A stretch of DNA of 64,000 nucleotides from the NCBI GenBank assembly GCA_963691815.1, contig OY829658.1:17646285-17710284 (forward strand). Direction: 5' to 3'. Within the stretch, counting starts at the first letter, position 1; each line of letters opens with the position of its first letter. The notes beneath the pieces were generated by a model. It ran no database searches and was not told the DNA's origin. It worked only from the letters and a program-made list of their open reading frames with translations. The stretch is from Echiichthys vipera (lineage: Eukaryota > Chordata > Actinopteri > Perciformes > Trachinidae). Positions 51,999 through 64,000 of this stretch are shown piece after piece. A program made the translations under genes and the position numbers.

Positions 51999-54900
51999 TC
52001 GATACCGGAGTTTTGATTCAATTTACGCGATACTCTAAGTAAGGCAATATATCACGCTTTTAGGAAAACTTCCATCGTATAAACAACACACCATCATATG
52101 CGTAAAAATATGTCATAAATCTTTGCATGTTAACTGTTACTTAAATATTGTGTTTGAGAATTGATTCAGTATCACAAAGCATGCTATCGCGACACTCAAT
52201 TGTATTGTTATTTTCTTATGCCTTATGCCTGAAGGGATGGTTCTGCTTTTTTGTATTACCTACAAGATATGACCGTCAGCACACCACCAGTTTGAATAAG
52301 CAGACTGACATAGAAGCTGCCGTGGATGGTGGCAGCAGCAAAACGTACTTTAGTCACCTTACTTTCATGTAGATATACCTGTAATGTATATTCTTCGATT
52401 GTCATACGAATTCATTTGTTGACATTCGTTCAACCATAGGAGTTTTGGTGTGCATATGCACTGATATTTTACATTTGAGGAAGACTTGACTTAAGAACCA
52501 CTTCCTAAACTTAAACGTTCCACCATCAGTCTCTGTTGCACTGTTGCAAATTCACAAAACTCTTACACAGTAGCTCCCTCTATGTTGTTTTGGTTGTAAA
52601 AAGCCAACGACCGCTTACTGCGAATAATCCAATGTGGCTTTTTGTCAAACATAATACAGAATATTCTTTTTTTCCTTCCTTGTGTTAATGTATATTCATA
52701 TCACCAGCTAATATTTTCAAGACCTTTATCTCCTCTGCCCCTGACCTTTCTAGCCATCTGACCCCTGCTGGTGTAAATGTATTTCTCCCAGTCTGTTGTG
52801 TGACTGCATGCTGCAACATACACATGTACTGGACGCTTGAATATACACATTTAAAAAGGCCAGATGCCTTGCAGCATTTGAAATTGTTTGGGGTAAATAT
52901 CAGCTGGCAGTGAGAGTGCATTTGCTCACATTCCCCCCCATCGCCTCTGAGTTTAGGCCTTTCTACCCACAATATTTAGATTTTGAACTCAATTCACTTC
53001 AGAGCAAAACATGCAGGCAGACAAGACCACACATCCCAGAACTGCTGCTTACTGTGTGCCTCTGTAGCAACGAGACAGTTTTATATCTCAGATCATTTAA
53101 AATTCAGTGTCTTCTGCTTCAATTCAAAATGCGATTAGGATGCGGTCATGTGTTATTATGTAACTTGCTGTTTGGTAAGGTATGTTTGTTATACATCTTT
53201 GTGAGAGCATCTACATTTACAACATTTACACCAGTGAATTTTTTATTTTTTTTTATTTTTGGTCAGATTACATTTCCTTTATCACCTTATTTATTTGCAA
53301 ACCCATTAGGCCCAAACAGCTGATGTTGCTGGTGCTTTGAATACTTTAGAGTACTTTTGAATGCTCTGTTAGTAACCTGGGCTTTATCCAATCTGGCTTT
53401 AATCTCTTTAGATGATACATACTGAGTCTGCATTTACTGTAAATCCCCCACAGAGCAGTCACTGTAAAATTGACAGATTCTCCCCAGTATTCAAGGATCA
53501 GCAACATAAGAGCTGAGGAGAGGCCAGGGCAATATAGATGACCACAAATATTTGATCACTGGGCTAATAAATGAGGGACTGTTATGGTAGTGAGAACTTA
53601 ACATTTATAGAAATTAAGTTATTCACTACTAGTAGCATTCATTTAACTGATTTTCAGTATAAATGCTAACACGTAAGGACATTTCAGAAGGACATTTTCC
53701 TTCACCCCCTCACATCTAATTACATTCCTAATCCCACTGTACAGCCTTCTACTGTAGATGGCTGTGCTTCTCGCTGACACCTCTGATTTGCTGCCTCCTC
53801 CATTCTATTAATGTGTGTGCGTTTCGACACACGTTTCAGTCTGTCTAAGCAATATGTCCTTCTGTCCTCCTGATCTTTTTGTGTGACTAATTGACAGTGA
53901 ACTAGGTAAAAAACAGTGGCAGCTTTTTGTTTTGGCACAATCAGTCAAAAAGAATGAATTCACATAATTCAGGGCCGTGTAATGGGCTATTTCATTTCGC
54001 ATGGGGTCTCTGAAGCTGTATGACATCTTTGACATATAATAGGTCATAATTTGTAATGACAAATGATCTATAATCCCGTGCTGCGCAGACTGTGGATGAC
54101 TTAGCAGGAAGAAACCTTTTCACTTAGCTTTTCCATTCCATGTTGGTGTACAGTTTGTTTGCAAAAACTGCTTTAATGTGTTTTCACTCCCACTCAAATT
54201 AGATGATGGTTACTGACAGAAAAGAAAGAGAGAGAAATCTTGATGTGTGCGGTCATGAACCATGTGGATTGGGCAAATACAGTACATATTTAACAAGCTC
54301 CTGACTGTTTCCCACAGCTTTATCTTCAAAACACAATTACAAGCATAAAGATTGTTCATGTTTGAAGTATAACTACACATCACCATGCACTTAACACCAA
54401 CATAACTCACGATTACGATAGGAGGATGTATGACTCAATATTTCACGATCCATCACATAGATAAGCAGCAGTCACAGTAAATGTAAATTCTACATGTTAC
54501 TGCAGCATTGTTAGTATTTGATTGTATTTATATTCTTTCAACCAGGCCTCTCATTAGATATCCATCATTGACTGCGGCATCACTACAAACACTCATTTGA
54601 TTACAGACCAGTGAAAGATAGTTTCTTCATGCTTGCCAGCTGTGAATGCTTAGCACATAAAGTAGTGATTGTACACCACTACAATGCCAAATAAGTAGGC
54701 ATTAATCAACTTGCTCTGCTTGAAATGTCTGTCCTGCAGTCTTGTCGCTGACACCTGGAAATAAGTTAAAATAAAATAAAAATAATAATTAAAAAGACCT
54801 AACTAGATATATTGCAAGTTGTAGTAGAAAGCTTTTCTAGGTATTTTATTTTAGGTTTTGTGTTTACATTTTTGTTTGACATCACACTTGCAGCTAACAA

Positions 54901-56282
54901 GTACCCACTCTTAGTTTGCATACAACACTTTGAATAAAGATGCTACAAGTATACTGTAAGGTGTCTGTATATATCAGATCTTTATTGCAAATAACTGATG
55001 TCTCTTTATACAATTCACTGCTCATAATATATCCTCAAAATACTGAATCTGAAGATGAAAAAACAAGGAAATCAATTGCCCTTTGTTGTTGTGAGGTCAA
55101 GGAAGACATGAAGGGAACTCAAATTGTGTGGTAAACTGTTTGACATGCACACTGCGTGTAGTACACAGTGTCGTTTACTCGGAAACACAGCCCTCTACTG
55201 TATCTTAAATTCTGCAGTCTTAAACAAAACTGACAAAGTATTGCAAAAGCAACAATAATGTATGTACATAATGAGATTGAATGTTGATATTTTGTCAGAA
55301 CAGCCACACATATCAAGCCGTTTTCCCTGAGCGATAATACGATGGCAGGCGCATAATTCTTGTCTTTTCTTGGTCCAGAGCTGCCTCCAGTTACCAGAAA
55401 TGGCTCATTTAATTCACACATGGTTTCAGTCTGTAATGTGAATTTTATGAGAAAGTTCACATAGGTTTCTTGTTTCTATGTAAATTAGAACAAAGTAAAG
55501 CCTGCAGCTACAGTGGCACATTCTGAATTGCATATTGTGCAGAAAGTCACTGTAGGTTTTGATCTTGAAAATGTCAACAAAGAGAGAAAAAATTGTAGTC
55601 GCAGTTTCAATCGTGGATCTGGCAAGACTTCTAAAGAAAAGCAACCTATACTAAGTATAACACTGAAATGCTGTAAGGCTGTCAGAGGTTAGCAATTAGA
55701 TTTTAGCCAAGACTGCTAATACATACAGTAAATTAATGGTTTTGTCTTTCAGGAGCTAAATATATATCCAGATGACAGCATGTTATTTAAACCAGAAACA
55801 AAACAGTACGTAAGGCCAAACACACTATTCCAGCTTCACAGGCATATGGGTGACTGTGTGAGTGCATAAACCCAGCAGCTGATGGTTTACTGCTTGAAAA
55901 GACTGGACAGAAACCCCATGAAGCCGCCACTGCTGTTCAACAGACAGAGTGACAACAGACAGGTTTTATTGACAGAAAAGTGGAGATGGACCGTGAAAAA
56001 AGGGACAGCAGTAACCACTAGGTGTATTTGGGGGCTTGAGCTGTGAATGTGTATTGTTTGTGGCATGTGTGTGTTCCTAAACCACAGAGCGTGAGGATGA
56101 GGATGCTCGCTTTGATGATGAGTGTGAAGGCATTGTAAGGCCAGGAGGGTGCATGTGTATGAATGTCGAGAAGCTATAGGCACATTTACTTTAGACCATC
56201 TGCAGCCAGTCAAAGTATTTAGAGGTTAGTACTCAGGTATACAGATAAATGACTGGATGGCTCAATCTAGATAATACACCAT

Positions 56283-56308
56283 TATATATATATACGTATA
56301 TATATTAT
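56283..56308. repeat. Interrupted (TA)n tract
   Basis: TATATATATATACGTATATATAT, a short alternating purine-pyrimidine palindrome, within about 26 bp. Confidence 0.8.
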
Positions 56309-58593
56309 AATACTTCATCCACAGTAATGACTCACCCTTCTGTTATTGTGTGTAAGTTCCCCTCGTCACCTGTGCATGCCTGTTAACCCAGTCCCTCTGG
56401 AAAACACAATTTCTATATCATTCACCTTTTGTCACTTAACATGCAAGTAATTTTGATGTGCAACAAAGAGAAAGGAGTGATAATGTGTGTGTTTTATTTA
56501 CAGCATGGGGGCTGCCTATGGCGGAAACCTGAGTAGTTGAGAGACATAGCGAGGCGGACAGAATCTAAAAATACCCCGGCTGAGTGAGCAGGGCTTAAGA
56601 AGAAGAAGCAGTGGCTGTCTCCGCTGTCAGAGCTGCCTCTTGGTCTTCAGGCTGCACACTGTTGTCTCACATTAGGCCTTTCTAAGCAAACAGAAAAGAA
56701 TCCATCTGAGACCAGACAGCTAATTTAAAGTGACGGGTAGAACAAGGAGGGATTTTGTATCAGATATTGAACGTTTGATCTGTTTGGTGAGTCAGTATGA
56801 TATAGAGTGTATGAAACAGCTTTAATGAGATCGTGGATGGATTGTTTGAGCGTTAATCAAAATGAGGGGGGATAATTAGAGCTCTTGAGAAATGAGTGTC
56901 AGAGTTTCATATTCAGACCTTCAGACATCACATAACCATACTGCATTTCACAGGGTTTTTTTTAAATGTTGTGACATCTTCGCTGTGACTTCAAGGTCAC
57001 GCCCTGTGGCCATGTCCTGTTGCTCTTGACATCTCTGTCTCAAAGAATATCACATGGATGAAAACATTTGAGCCCAACCAATATGGGATTTTGCAAGACC
57101 AATAGTGATTTTAGAGGGGAAATTATATATATAGCCACCAATAAAGTCAATTTTGGAGCTGGAATGAGTTGTGCACTGATTCTGCAACAATTCCACAACA
57201 ATGTAACTATGCAAAGGTACTCGGAAGGTTGCTTTCCCAAACAAATAACTATTGAATAAGAATATTTAAAATAAATATACATTATACATACAATGTCTGA
57301 CATTGTTAACCAATTCTAGAAATGAAGAAAACAAAACAAAAAGCTAAATAGTACTGTATGTCCAGTATCAGTGAAGTGCTGACCATTTAAACAAAGAAAT
57401 GTGTAATGACACTATTGTTAAATCACCCTGAGCATCATTTTCTGCATTATATGTTCTGTAAATACATTAATATTGGCACATATTAGACCTACAAAGATAC
57501 CAATAGCTACCATATTTTTATGATAGACCTTTATCGGTCGATAAAATAAATATATATACCCTCAACACATCCTGCATCTCAGCACCCATCCCTCTTTCTA
57601 TCTCTCTGTGTGTATGTCTCTGTCTTTGTAGCCCACCTACACAAACAGGACCATTATATGTCTAATACTGTCTGCACATACAGGCACACAAAAACTGGCT
57701 CTAGTCCTGGGCGCATTAAAGGCACACAGACCACTGACACTTTAATCCGACAGTCCATTCGTTTGTCCACCGAGGCTTCAAACGTAACCTTCCCTCCATT
57801 GGCAATCCTCCTCCGGCAGCACCTGCTATGTGAAGTACACTATAAAAGCGTAAACGACTGTGGGCCGGCTCAGCGGTGACTTGAATTGGCTGTTGATGAC
57901 TCCTAAAGAGACATATCTCCATTTGAAAGGGGGGCTGTTAGTGTTACTTGTTACTTACGGTCACTAAAATGGAGTCTGTTAGTGCTCTTAGTCAATATTC
58001 CTTATACCTAAGATAAATTACTCAACAAAATTCTGAAAGAGCTCTAATTGAGATTAGGGTTTCAAAAACCCTACTGAAGAAGAGTCTCGGATGTCCTTGA
58101 CAGAAAAAAAAAAAAGGTTCCTGCTCCAAGTGAACCCAAATTAGCATTTCCTGTATAAAGCGCTTGTGGTCCAAGCTTGTATGACGCACACTTCAACCTA
58201 AAAAAAAGTTATTGCTCAGTGAGCCAGGCAATTAGAAAATGACTCCATTCACTCAAATCTGAAGCTTGAGTTTAATCCTAAAGATTTGAATTGCCCCTAA
58301 TGGTGTGTTTTCTCTACTGTTTAGCTGTGGTTCTTAGCTACTTAAAGGGCAAAGCTAGTGAGGTTTGGTGTCTGTGCATCTATATATGTACTCGCGTTTA
58401 CATGATGTATAAAAGATTCACAGTTCTGCTTCAGATCAAACTCACACACTTACACACAGACGAGAGGCGTGTTTATTATGTTTTATAAGTGAGTAAGTAG
58501 TAAATGGTTCTCTGCGAAAATGCACACACAGGTGGATGAGCTCTTACACGTAAAACGTAATTAAAGCGAACACACATGCACAGTGACAAACAT

Positions 58594-58613
58594 ACACACA
58601 CACACACACACAC
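58594..58613. repeat. Short (AC)n tract
   Basis: About 20 bp of pure dinucleotide repeat. Confidence 0.9.
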
Positions 58614-59900
58614 CAGACTCTTTCCTGTGGCTTCTGCTTCCTGGATTGGTAGAGCACATACCAGACGCCTTTCTGCCGCTGAAAACAGATATGAGTGTGA
58701 TTACATTAAAAGTCTCATTTCATATCGATCCATCTGCACAAATAGGCATCTGAACAAACAGAAACACGATTATGTAATGTTAGTTGTTTTTGTTTTTTTA
58801 TTGTGTTTTCACAATCAGTGGGTCAAACAGTGAAGAAGTGAGAAGAAGAGCAGCTTTGTGAGTACGTACACGGTGTGTGCTGTGGCTCGCTGAGCTTCCG
58901 AGAAAAAGAAACAGCCTGTGAGGGGACAGAGGGGACTTTTTTTTCTTCTGTATGATGATTGAAGGAACAGACCCACAAAGTAACACAGGGAGTACAAATT
59001 CAGGTAGTACACAAGAATTTTCACTTGATACATTTATTGGTAAAAGATTTTCAGTTGAAAATATTATATCTTGTTTTCATTTTGAAAGCAAAACTGCGAC
59101 AAGACATTCAATGCTAGAGACTTTGTGAGCTTCATTCATGCATTGATTTTGTCTTTTTCTCATGAAGGAAATTCATCTTTGTGTAAATCTCAGAAGAGGT
59201 GGTTCCGTTTCTGAGTGTAGCAGCTATTTCACACATGCACCAAAACATTTGTCCTTGTAATTGAATGAAATGATGTCACTTCATCTGCTGTGACTAACAT
59301 AATGCAATTGCCTTAGCTCCTATGAATCACCACCAGATGTGTACATCTGTGAGCGCTCATTCACCATTGTACATGTGAATACACAAGTATGTATTAGACT
59401 GTTTTGTGAGGCTGTGTGAGCATTTGTGTTGACTTAGAGCCTTTACTACTCTATCTGTGCATTTACATGAATCTGCAGGTCTGTCTGTACAACTGTATGT
59501 GCAGTACAGCCCAGAAAGGATGGAATTTGTCAGACTTAATCCTGCGGGCTAAATACTGTATGATCGAGAGCTAAAAAATCGCCCCCGTAGCTACAGTAAC
59601 ATGCGTATCAGGAGAAGGTGGTGAAGAAAATACCAAGAGAAGGGAGGGGGAGGAAGGAGAGATTACAAATACAAACAAATATTTCTGTGTGAAAACTTTC
59701 ATGTAAGTGCAATAAAATACATCGCCATTTCACATATCGGGGAACGGTCTGTGAGAGCAGTGTGGAGGCAATCCCAGCATTCAGCATTTCGACAGCTCCT
59801 TTTTAAAAACTGATTGTATGTAGATTTTATGGACAAAACAAGAGCATGTTTATTTATAGGTTCATTGAGACTGACTGACAGACAAACAGACAGACACACA

Positions 59901-60005
<105 letters not shown>

Positions 60006-61439
60006 AGTAGGTACATAGTTGGTCTTAATAGACAGCTCAGGCTAATAATGGATTGAGAATTAGATTAGAGGCAAAGAGATCAAAAGACAGGATATAGCGC
60101 CATCTTTAATGACGTCTGTCCGCAAGCCCTAATTTTAACTAAATGCACTGCCCTCTATCTCACTCACTCCCTTCCTATCCTCTGTTACTAACCCCACACA
60201 ATGCTTGACAATCTGAACAAAGCTTCCCCCAGGCCCCTAATCTAATAGAGCAGTCCCTACAAGACATCCACATGCACGAGCGCGCACACACCACCAACAG
60301 AAAGGGTAGGACTGTGTCTAGAGGGAAGGATGAAGGAGTGATGGAGAAAAAAAGACGGGTAGTCAGATAAAGGAGATAAATTGGACACTGAGTGAGGAAT
60401 GACATAGAGAGCTTTTCTTTTCCAAGTCTCCGAGGGCTGTTGGTGTTGTGTTCATCATGATGGAGCTCTGGTGGGACCGCATTGTTCCCTTCTTTGTGTT
60501 TGTCTGTGTCCATCTGCTGTGAGCCCCTTCAGGGGACCCAGTCTATTTTATGTGGTCTGTGTGTGGGTGCCCACTCTGATCCTGCAGTACAGTTGAAGCA
60601 CTCCTGAAGCAGCGTATTGATTTTTGGGGGCTGGTGTACACAAAGGAAAGGCAGAGACTGGTGTACAAGCAGCTCAGTATGACCTGTGATGTAAATGCAA
60701 ATAGTCATAATCAGGTAATGTTCAAATCCCCACCAGACGACTGACCTCTGTTCACGTGGCTCTGTCCTCTGTCAGTCTGCGTCTTTGGCTGTTTCACTAA
60801 TAACACTGCGTACCTTCACAAGCTGTACACTGACATGTCACTGTTTTGTTATTCTGGGTTGCTATGCTTTCACAATTTGTTTTTATTACCAAGTGAGGAA
60901 ATGCAATACATTTTTTTAACTTTTATTACTGCAGCCAGATTCAGGCAAGAAAGGGTTCAAGATAGGTCTTCCAGAGGAGGATACAATAACAGAGAAGTTG
61001 TAAAAAGACATTTTAAAAACATTCTGCGTTCATTTTCTTGAGGACAGTTGATGTTGAATAGATATAATGAATAGAAGTCAATTCATATTTATATTCATAT
61101 TCATACTCATTCATATTCTTTGCCCATATTAATCCAGGATTGAAGATATGGGACATTTCAGATATTTTATATACAGTGGGCCGGCTCTTGCCACAGTTGA
61201 TAATCTTATATATACAACCACTCATTTTATATAATGCTGCCATCAATGAGAGGGAGTCAAGTGAACTAAAGAGACAGCCTGTCTGAGGCTGCAACCATTC
61301 GCAAACACACTCACACAGACATAATATTTCTCTATCCGCAGGGTAATTCTTACTATCACCTTGTCTCTTGAATTTGCTCCTCCCACTTCTTAGGGCGTCT
61401 GTCCATAGATCGAGGGACCCTTGTTCTGACATCTCTGTA

Positions 61440-61552
61440 TTTAATATGTGTACAGCTCCTGTTTGTATGCATGTGTATTTCGGACCTGTGTAATGTGTAT
61501 AATAATACATAGATTATCAATCCCCTCTTGGATTAATAAAGTATTTCTTCTT
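61440..61552 (+). mobile_element. 3' tail fragment of a retroelement
   Basis: The end CAATCCCCTCTTGGATTAAT followed by AAAGTATTTCTT is the plus-strand form of the tail seen inverted at 18036 and 31449. It is followed directly by a CA microsatellite, as is usual for retroelements with short-repeat tails. The left boundary is approximate. Confidence 0.5.
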
Positions 61553-61617
61553 ACACACACACACACACACACACGCACACACTCACACACACACACACAT
61601 ACACATACACACACACC
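61553..61617. repeat. Imperfect (AC)n microsatellite
   Basis: AC units interrupted by GC, TC and AT variants. Confidence 0.94.
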
Positions 61618-62622
61618 CCTTCAACTGCAAGGACAGGGCTAAATGCACTGCAAACCACAGTCTAACCCAATCCTGCGTAGACCAATCAGAATTCAATAAA
61701 TACCCTGTCAAGGCCAGTCACATTAAAGAATCCCTGTTCAGCATGTTAAATCATCCCCATACTTTTATATGTTATCAATTTTGCAAAATAATTGCATGTT
61801 TTAGACAATACATGGCCTTTTAACTATGCAAAGTATCTAACAGACCCTTTTAGCCTAATGACTAATGTCTGTCAAACTCAGTGACTAAGTAATAACTAGA
61901 TAACCTTGTAATCTTTAAATTCAGGAAACAAACAAACAGCCAACTTAGCAAATGCTTTCAATTCAATTGTTTTCCTAGACAGCAGAGATCCATTTTCATC
62001 ACCAAACTCTGCTTTAATGCCACAGCGTGACAGTGGGTTCAGACAGCAGGAGACGTGGTTCACTGAAGTGCGTGCAACAGAGGGGGTTTGCATGCCTGAG
62101 ACTTCAGTGAGTGCAGCCCCTACCATGCAAATCACAGGAGGCAGGAGTACTGCGTCCCAGAGAGTAGGGTGAATCGCAGAATATGTGAACGCTGTGGAGC
62201 AATGAGCTCTACACCGTTCTGCTTCAGTAGATATTGAGTTTGGCTGCTTTCTGCCATAGCACTCATTAATTTAAGATGAAAGAGTTTGGGTCAGAGAAGT
62301 TTGGAGGTGGTGAATTCCCCTTCCTGTTTGTCAGTAAAACAGAAAATCCTTAATAGGTTGCCATTAAATACATGGGACAGCACCTAGACCTTAAGCCAAG
62401 TAAAACTTGACTCTACATTGGTGGTTATTAAGGTTATAGATACCTGTATTAAACATTTGCAATATTTAGACATGATGAACAATCTTAAGGATATGTTTGT
62501 AAGTATTACTAATTTCCGATGGAGGTTTGCACTCTTGATGTGCCTTTGAGTTTTCCATGTTTTTGTCTTATGTCCAGCACCTAACCCAGTATGCAATCTT
62601 TCTTTCTCTCTGTTTTTCCCAG

Positions 62623-62790
62623 TGGAGCTAGACGCAGAGCACGCACAGAGAGTCCTTGGGGCAGAACAGGGAGGGGCCCTAACTCCCCAGGTCAAGCTGA
62701 AAGAGAGGCAGAAGTTCTTTGAGGAGGCCTTCCAACAAGACATGGAGCAGTACCTGTCCACCGGCTACCTGCAGATCGCCGAGAGAAGAG
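62623..62790 (+). CDS. dtnbp1: dtnbp1 internal coding exon (dysbindin, BLOC-1 subunit)
   Basis: This exon encodes ELDAEHAQRVLG, a variable insert, then KLKERQKFFEEAFQQDMEQY and LSTGYLQIAERR. The latter stretch matches vertebrate dysbindin as I know it and differs from DBNDD1/2, so the identification is strong. The acceptor is TTTTTCCCAG at 62613-62622 and the donor is GTCAGA at 62791. The exon is 168 nt with phase 1 at both ends, so it could be skipped without a frameshift. Between VL and KLKERQ it has 12 residues (GAEQGGALTPQV) where human has 8. Dysbindin is a subunit of BLOC-1, acting in endosome to lysosome-related-organelle and synaptic vesicle traffic. The next exon, expected to begin EPIGSMSSMEV, was not seen and should lie to the right of the window. 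Confidence 0.93.
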
Positions 62791-64000
62791 GTCAGAAGTT
62801 CTTCAAATACCATACAGTAGTCATGCTCTTTGATCATAGTTAAACAGATTGATTGATTCCGGTCTGAGGAAGCAAAGGGAAAAAGGAAAAACGTTGAGAT
62901 TTAGGCTGTGGTGTCTGTTTCTTATTCAAGTGTGAATGCAAAGCCATCCAGCATTCAAATGAATTAATTCCGCAGTTCTGATACCATCAGCTGAAACCTT
63001 CACACTTTAACTGCATATCACAAGATTGAGCCATAATAGCTTTCTGGAGCGAGGCTCCACACTCTGAGTGTCTGTCGCTAAACACACACGTAGCACCATT
63101 ACTTGAAAATGAAAAATGCCACCACGCCATATAAATGAAGTCTTCCACTGGGATTGTAATAGAATCCTGTTTACCCGATGTATTACCACCAAACTCCTGG
63201 GATAAAACACCCAAAGGATATTCTGAAATGAGGGACTGCATAAGATATGTACCCTGCACTCAAAGATGTATGGGCTTCACTGGCCCAGAGTTTGCAATGT
63301 GATGTTTCTTCTTCTTTTACTCATCTATCATGCTCCCTTAATCCTCTGGAAAAGGCATATTACAGAGGATTGTGGATCAGTAAGGAAGGAGGAGAGATGG
63401 ACCAAATGGAAAGAGACTTAAGGAGAGGGAGAGATGGTCTTCACTGTCACTCAAAACTTCTTTTTTTTAAGTTAGTGCTGTGTTTTTCATAATCTCTGTT
63501 GCAAAAACTTTCAATAAAGCCAGGTTTGAGAGGCAGTGAGTGTAATAGCCACAGCTCATTAGCTCATAGTCAGACTCTCATGTCACCGATATTCCTTCCA
63601 CGTAAAAAGATAGAGATGTTTACATTTAGGCTTCACACTTCAAATGATGTGATTCACAGTACAAAGGCAAGCATGTGCACTGCCCAACAAGAATCTACAA
63701 CAAACCAAGTCAGCCAGTCATAATTGCTATATAACAATATCTGTAATTTGAGGCTCACATTACAACTCTGGTGAAACACATCTGAAAATAAGGCTGTGGT
63801 TTGTGAGCTCAGTAACACAGCACACTGTGACTCATTATCCCTCGCACAGCTACAAACCCCTTCAGTAGAGCAAAGATACAGCTGGAGACAAGAGGGGATA
63901 GTGATACAGAGAAAAATCTGAAAGGAAAAGAGAGGAAGGACTGCATATGTCACAAGGCACTGAAATAGTCTTAAGGGTCTTAGAAACACACACACACACG
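62791..64000 (+). other. dtnbp1: dtnbp1 intron (partial)
   Basis: The sequence after the exon donor shows no further dysbindin exon before the window ends. It finishes in a short (AC)n run at 63986-63999. Open frames here lack homology. Confidence 0.7.

Noticed and set aside
57068..57545. Possible DNA transposon with TATCGGTCG-type end
   Set aside because: Only one end resembles the family and no target duplication could be found.
61013..61510. 165-codon minus-strand open frame
   Set aside because: It overlaps a retroelement tail and AT-rich sequence, with low-complexity EYEYEYKYE and no recognisable homology.

Overview
The window looks like a teleost fish chromosome segment. Coding density is very low. 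CA/GT microsatellites are extremely abundant, and several repeats have the form of fish tRNA-derived SINEs, a fish-type non-autonomous hAT element and non-LTR retrotransposon remnants. Coding exons are short and bounded by GT-AG introns. There are no bacterial-type genes, operons, rRNA genes or CRISPR arrays.

Two gene ends fix the locus. At the left edge, on the minus strand, are the first two coding exons of mylip (IDOL, the FERM-RING E3 ligase that targets lipoprotein receptors). At the right edge, on the plus strand, is an internal exon of dtnbp1 (dysbindin, a BLOC-1 subunit). The two are divergent, the same arrangement as I recall for human 6p22.3 (DTNBP1 and MYLIP), so this is probably the conserved mylip-dtnbp1 interval compacted to about 59 kb. 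Since dtnbp1 runs rightward, its 5' exons should lie in this window. I could not find the conserved exons for the N-terminal coiled-coil half by eye. I did find a possible short first exon near 39.7 kb (a 15-codon ORF ending in GTAAGT) whose splice phase fits the dysbindin exon at 62.6 kb. This suggests, without proving it, a short dysbindin form lacking the coiled coil.

Between the anchors, one further long ORF deserves attention: a serine-rich acidic ORF at about 8.6-9.56 kb, followed by two AATAAA signals. I do not recognise it.

Layout: 1-3.4 kb mylip exons and introns; 3.4-3.8 kb GC-rich mylip promoter region with CCAAT and CRE-like motifs; 4.3-5.5 kb SINE cluster; 6.06-6.40 kb hAT MITE with an 8-bp target duplication; 8.3-9.96 kb microsatellite plus unknown ORF; 14.5-15.0 kb LINE 3' fragment; 18.0-18.4, 21.2, 24.1, 31.1-32.6 and 51.8-52.0 kb further mobile-element copies; 38.9-39.7 kb candidate promoter and first exon; 39.7-62.6 kb a probable long intron with microsatellites and a miRNA-like hairpin at 47.4 kb; 62.6 kb the dtnbp1 exon. 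The two identified genes are neighbours but are not known to act in one pathway: MYLIP controls lipoprotein-receptor degradation and dysbindin controls lysosome-related organelle and synaptic trafficking.
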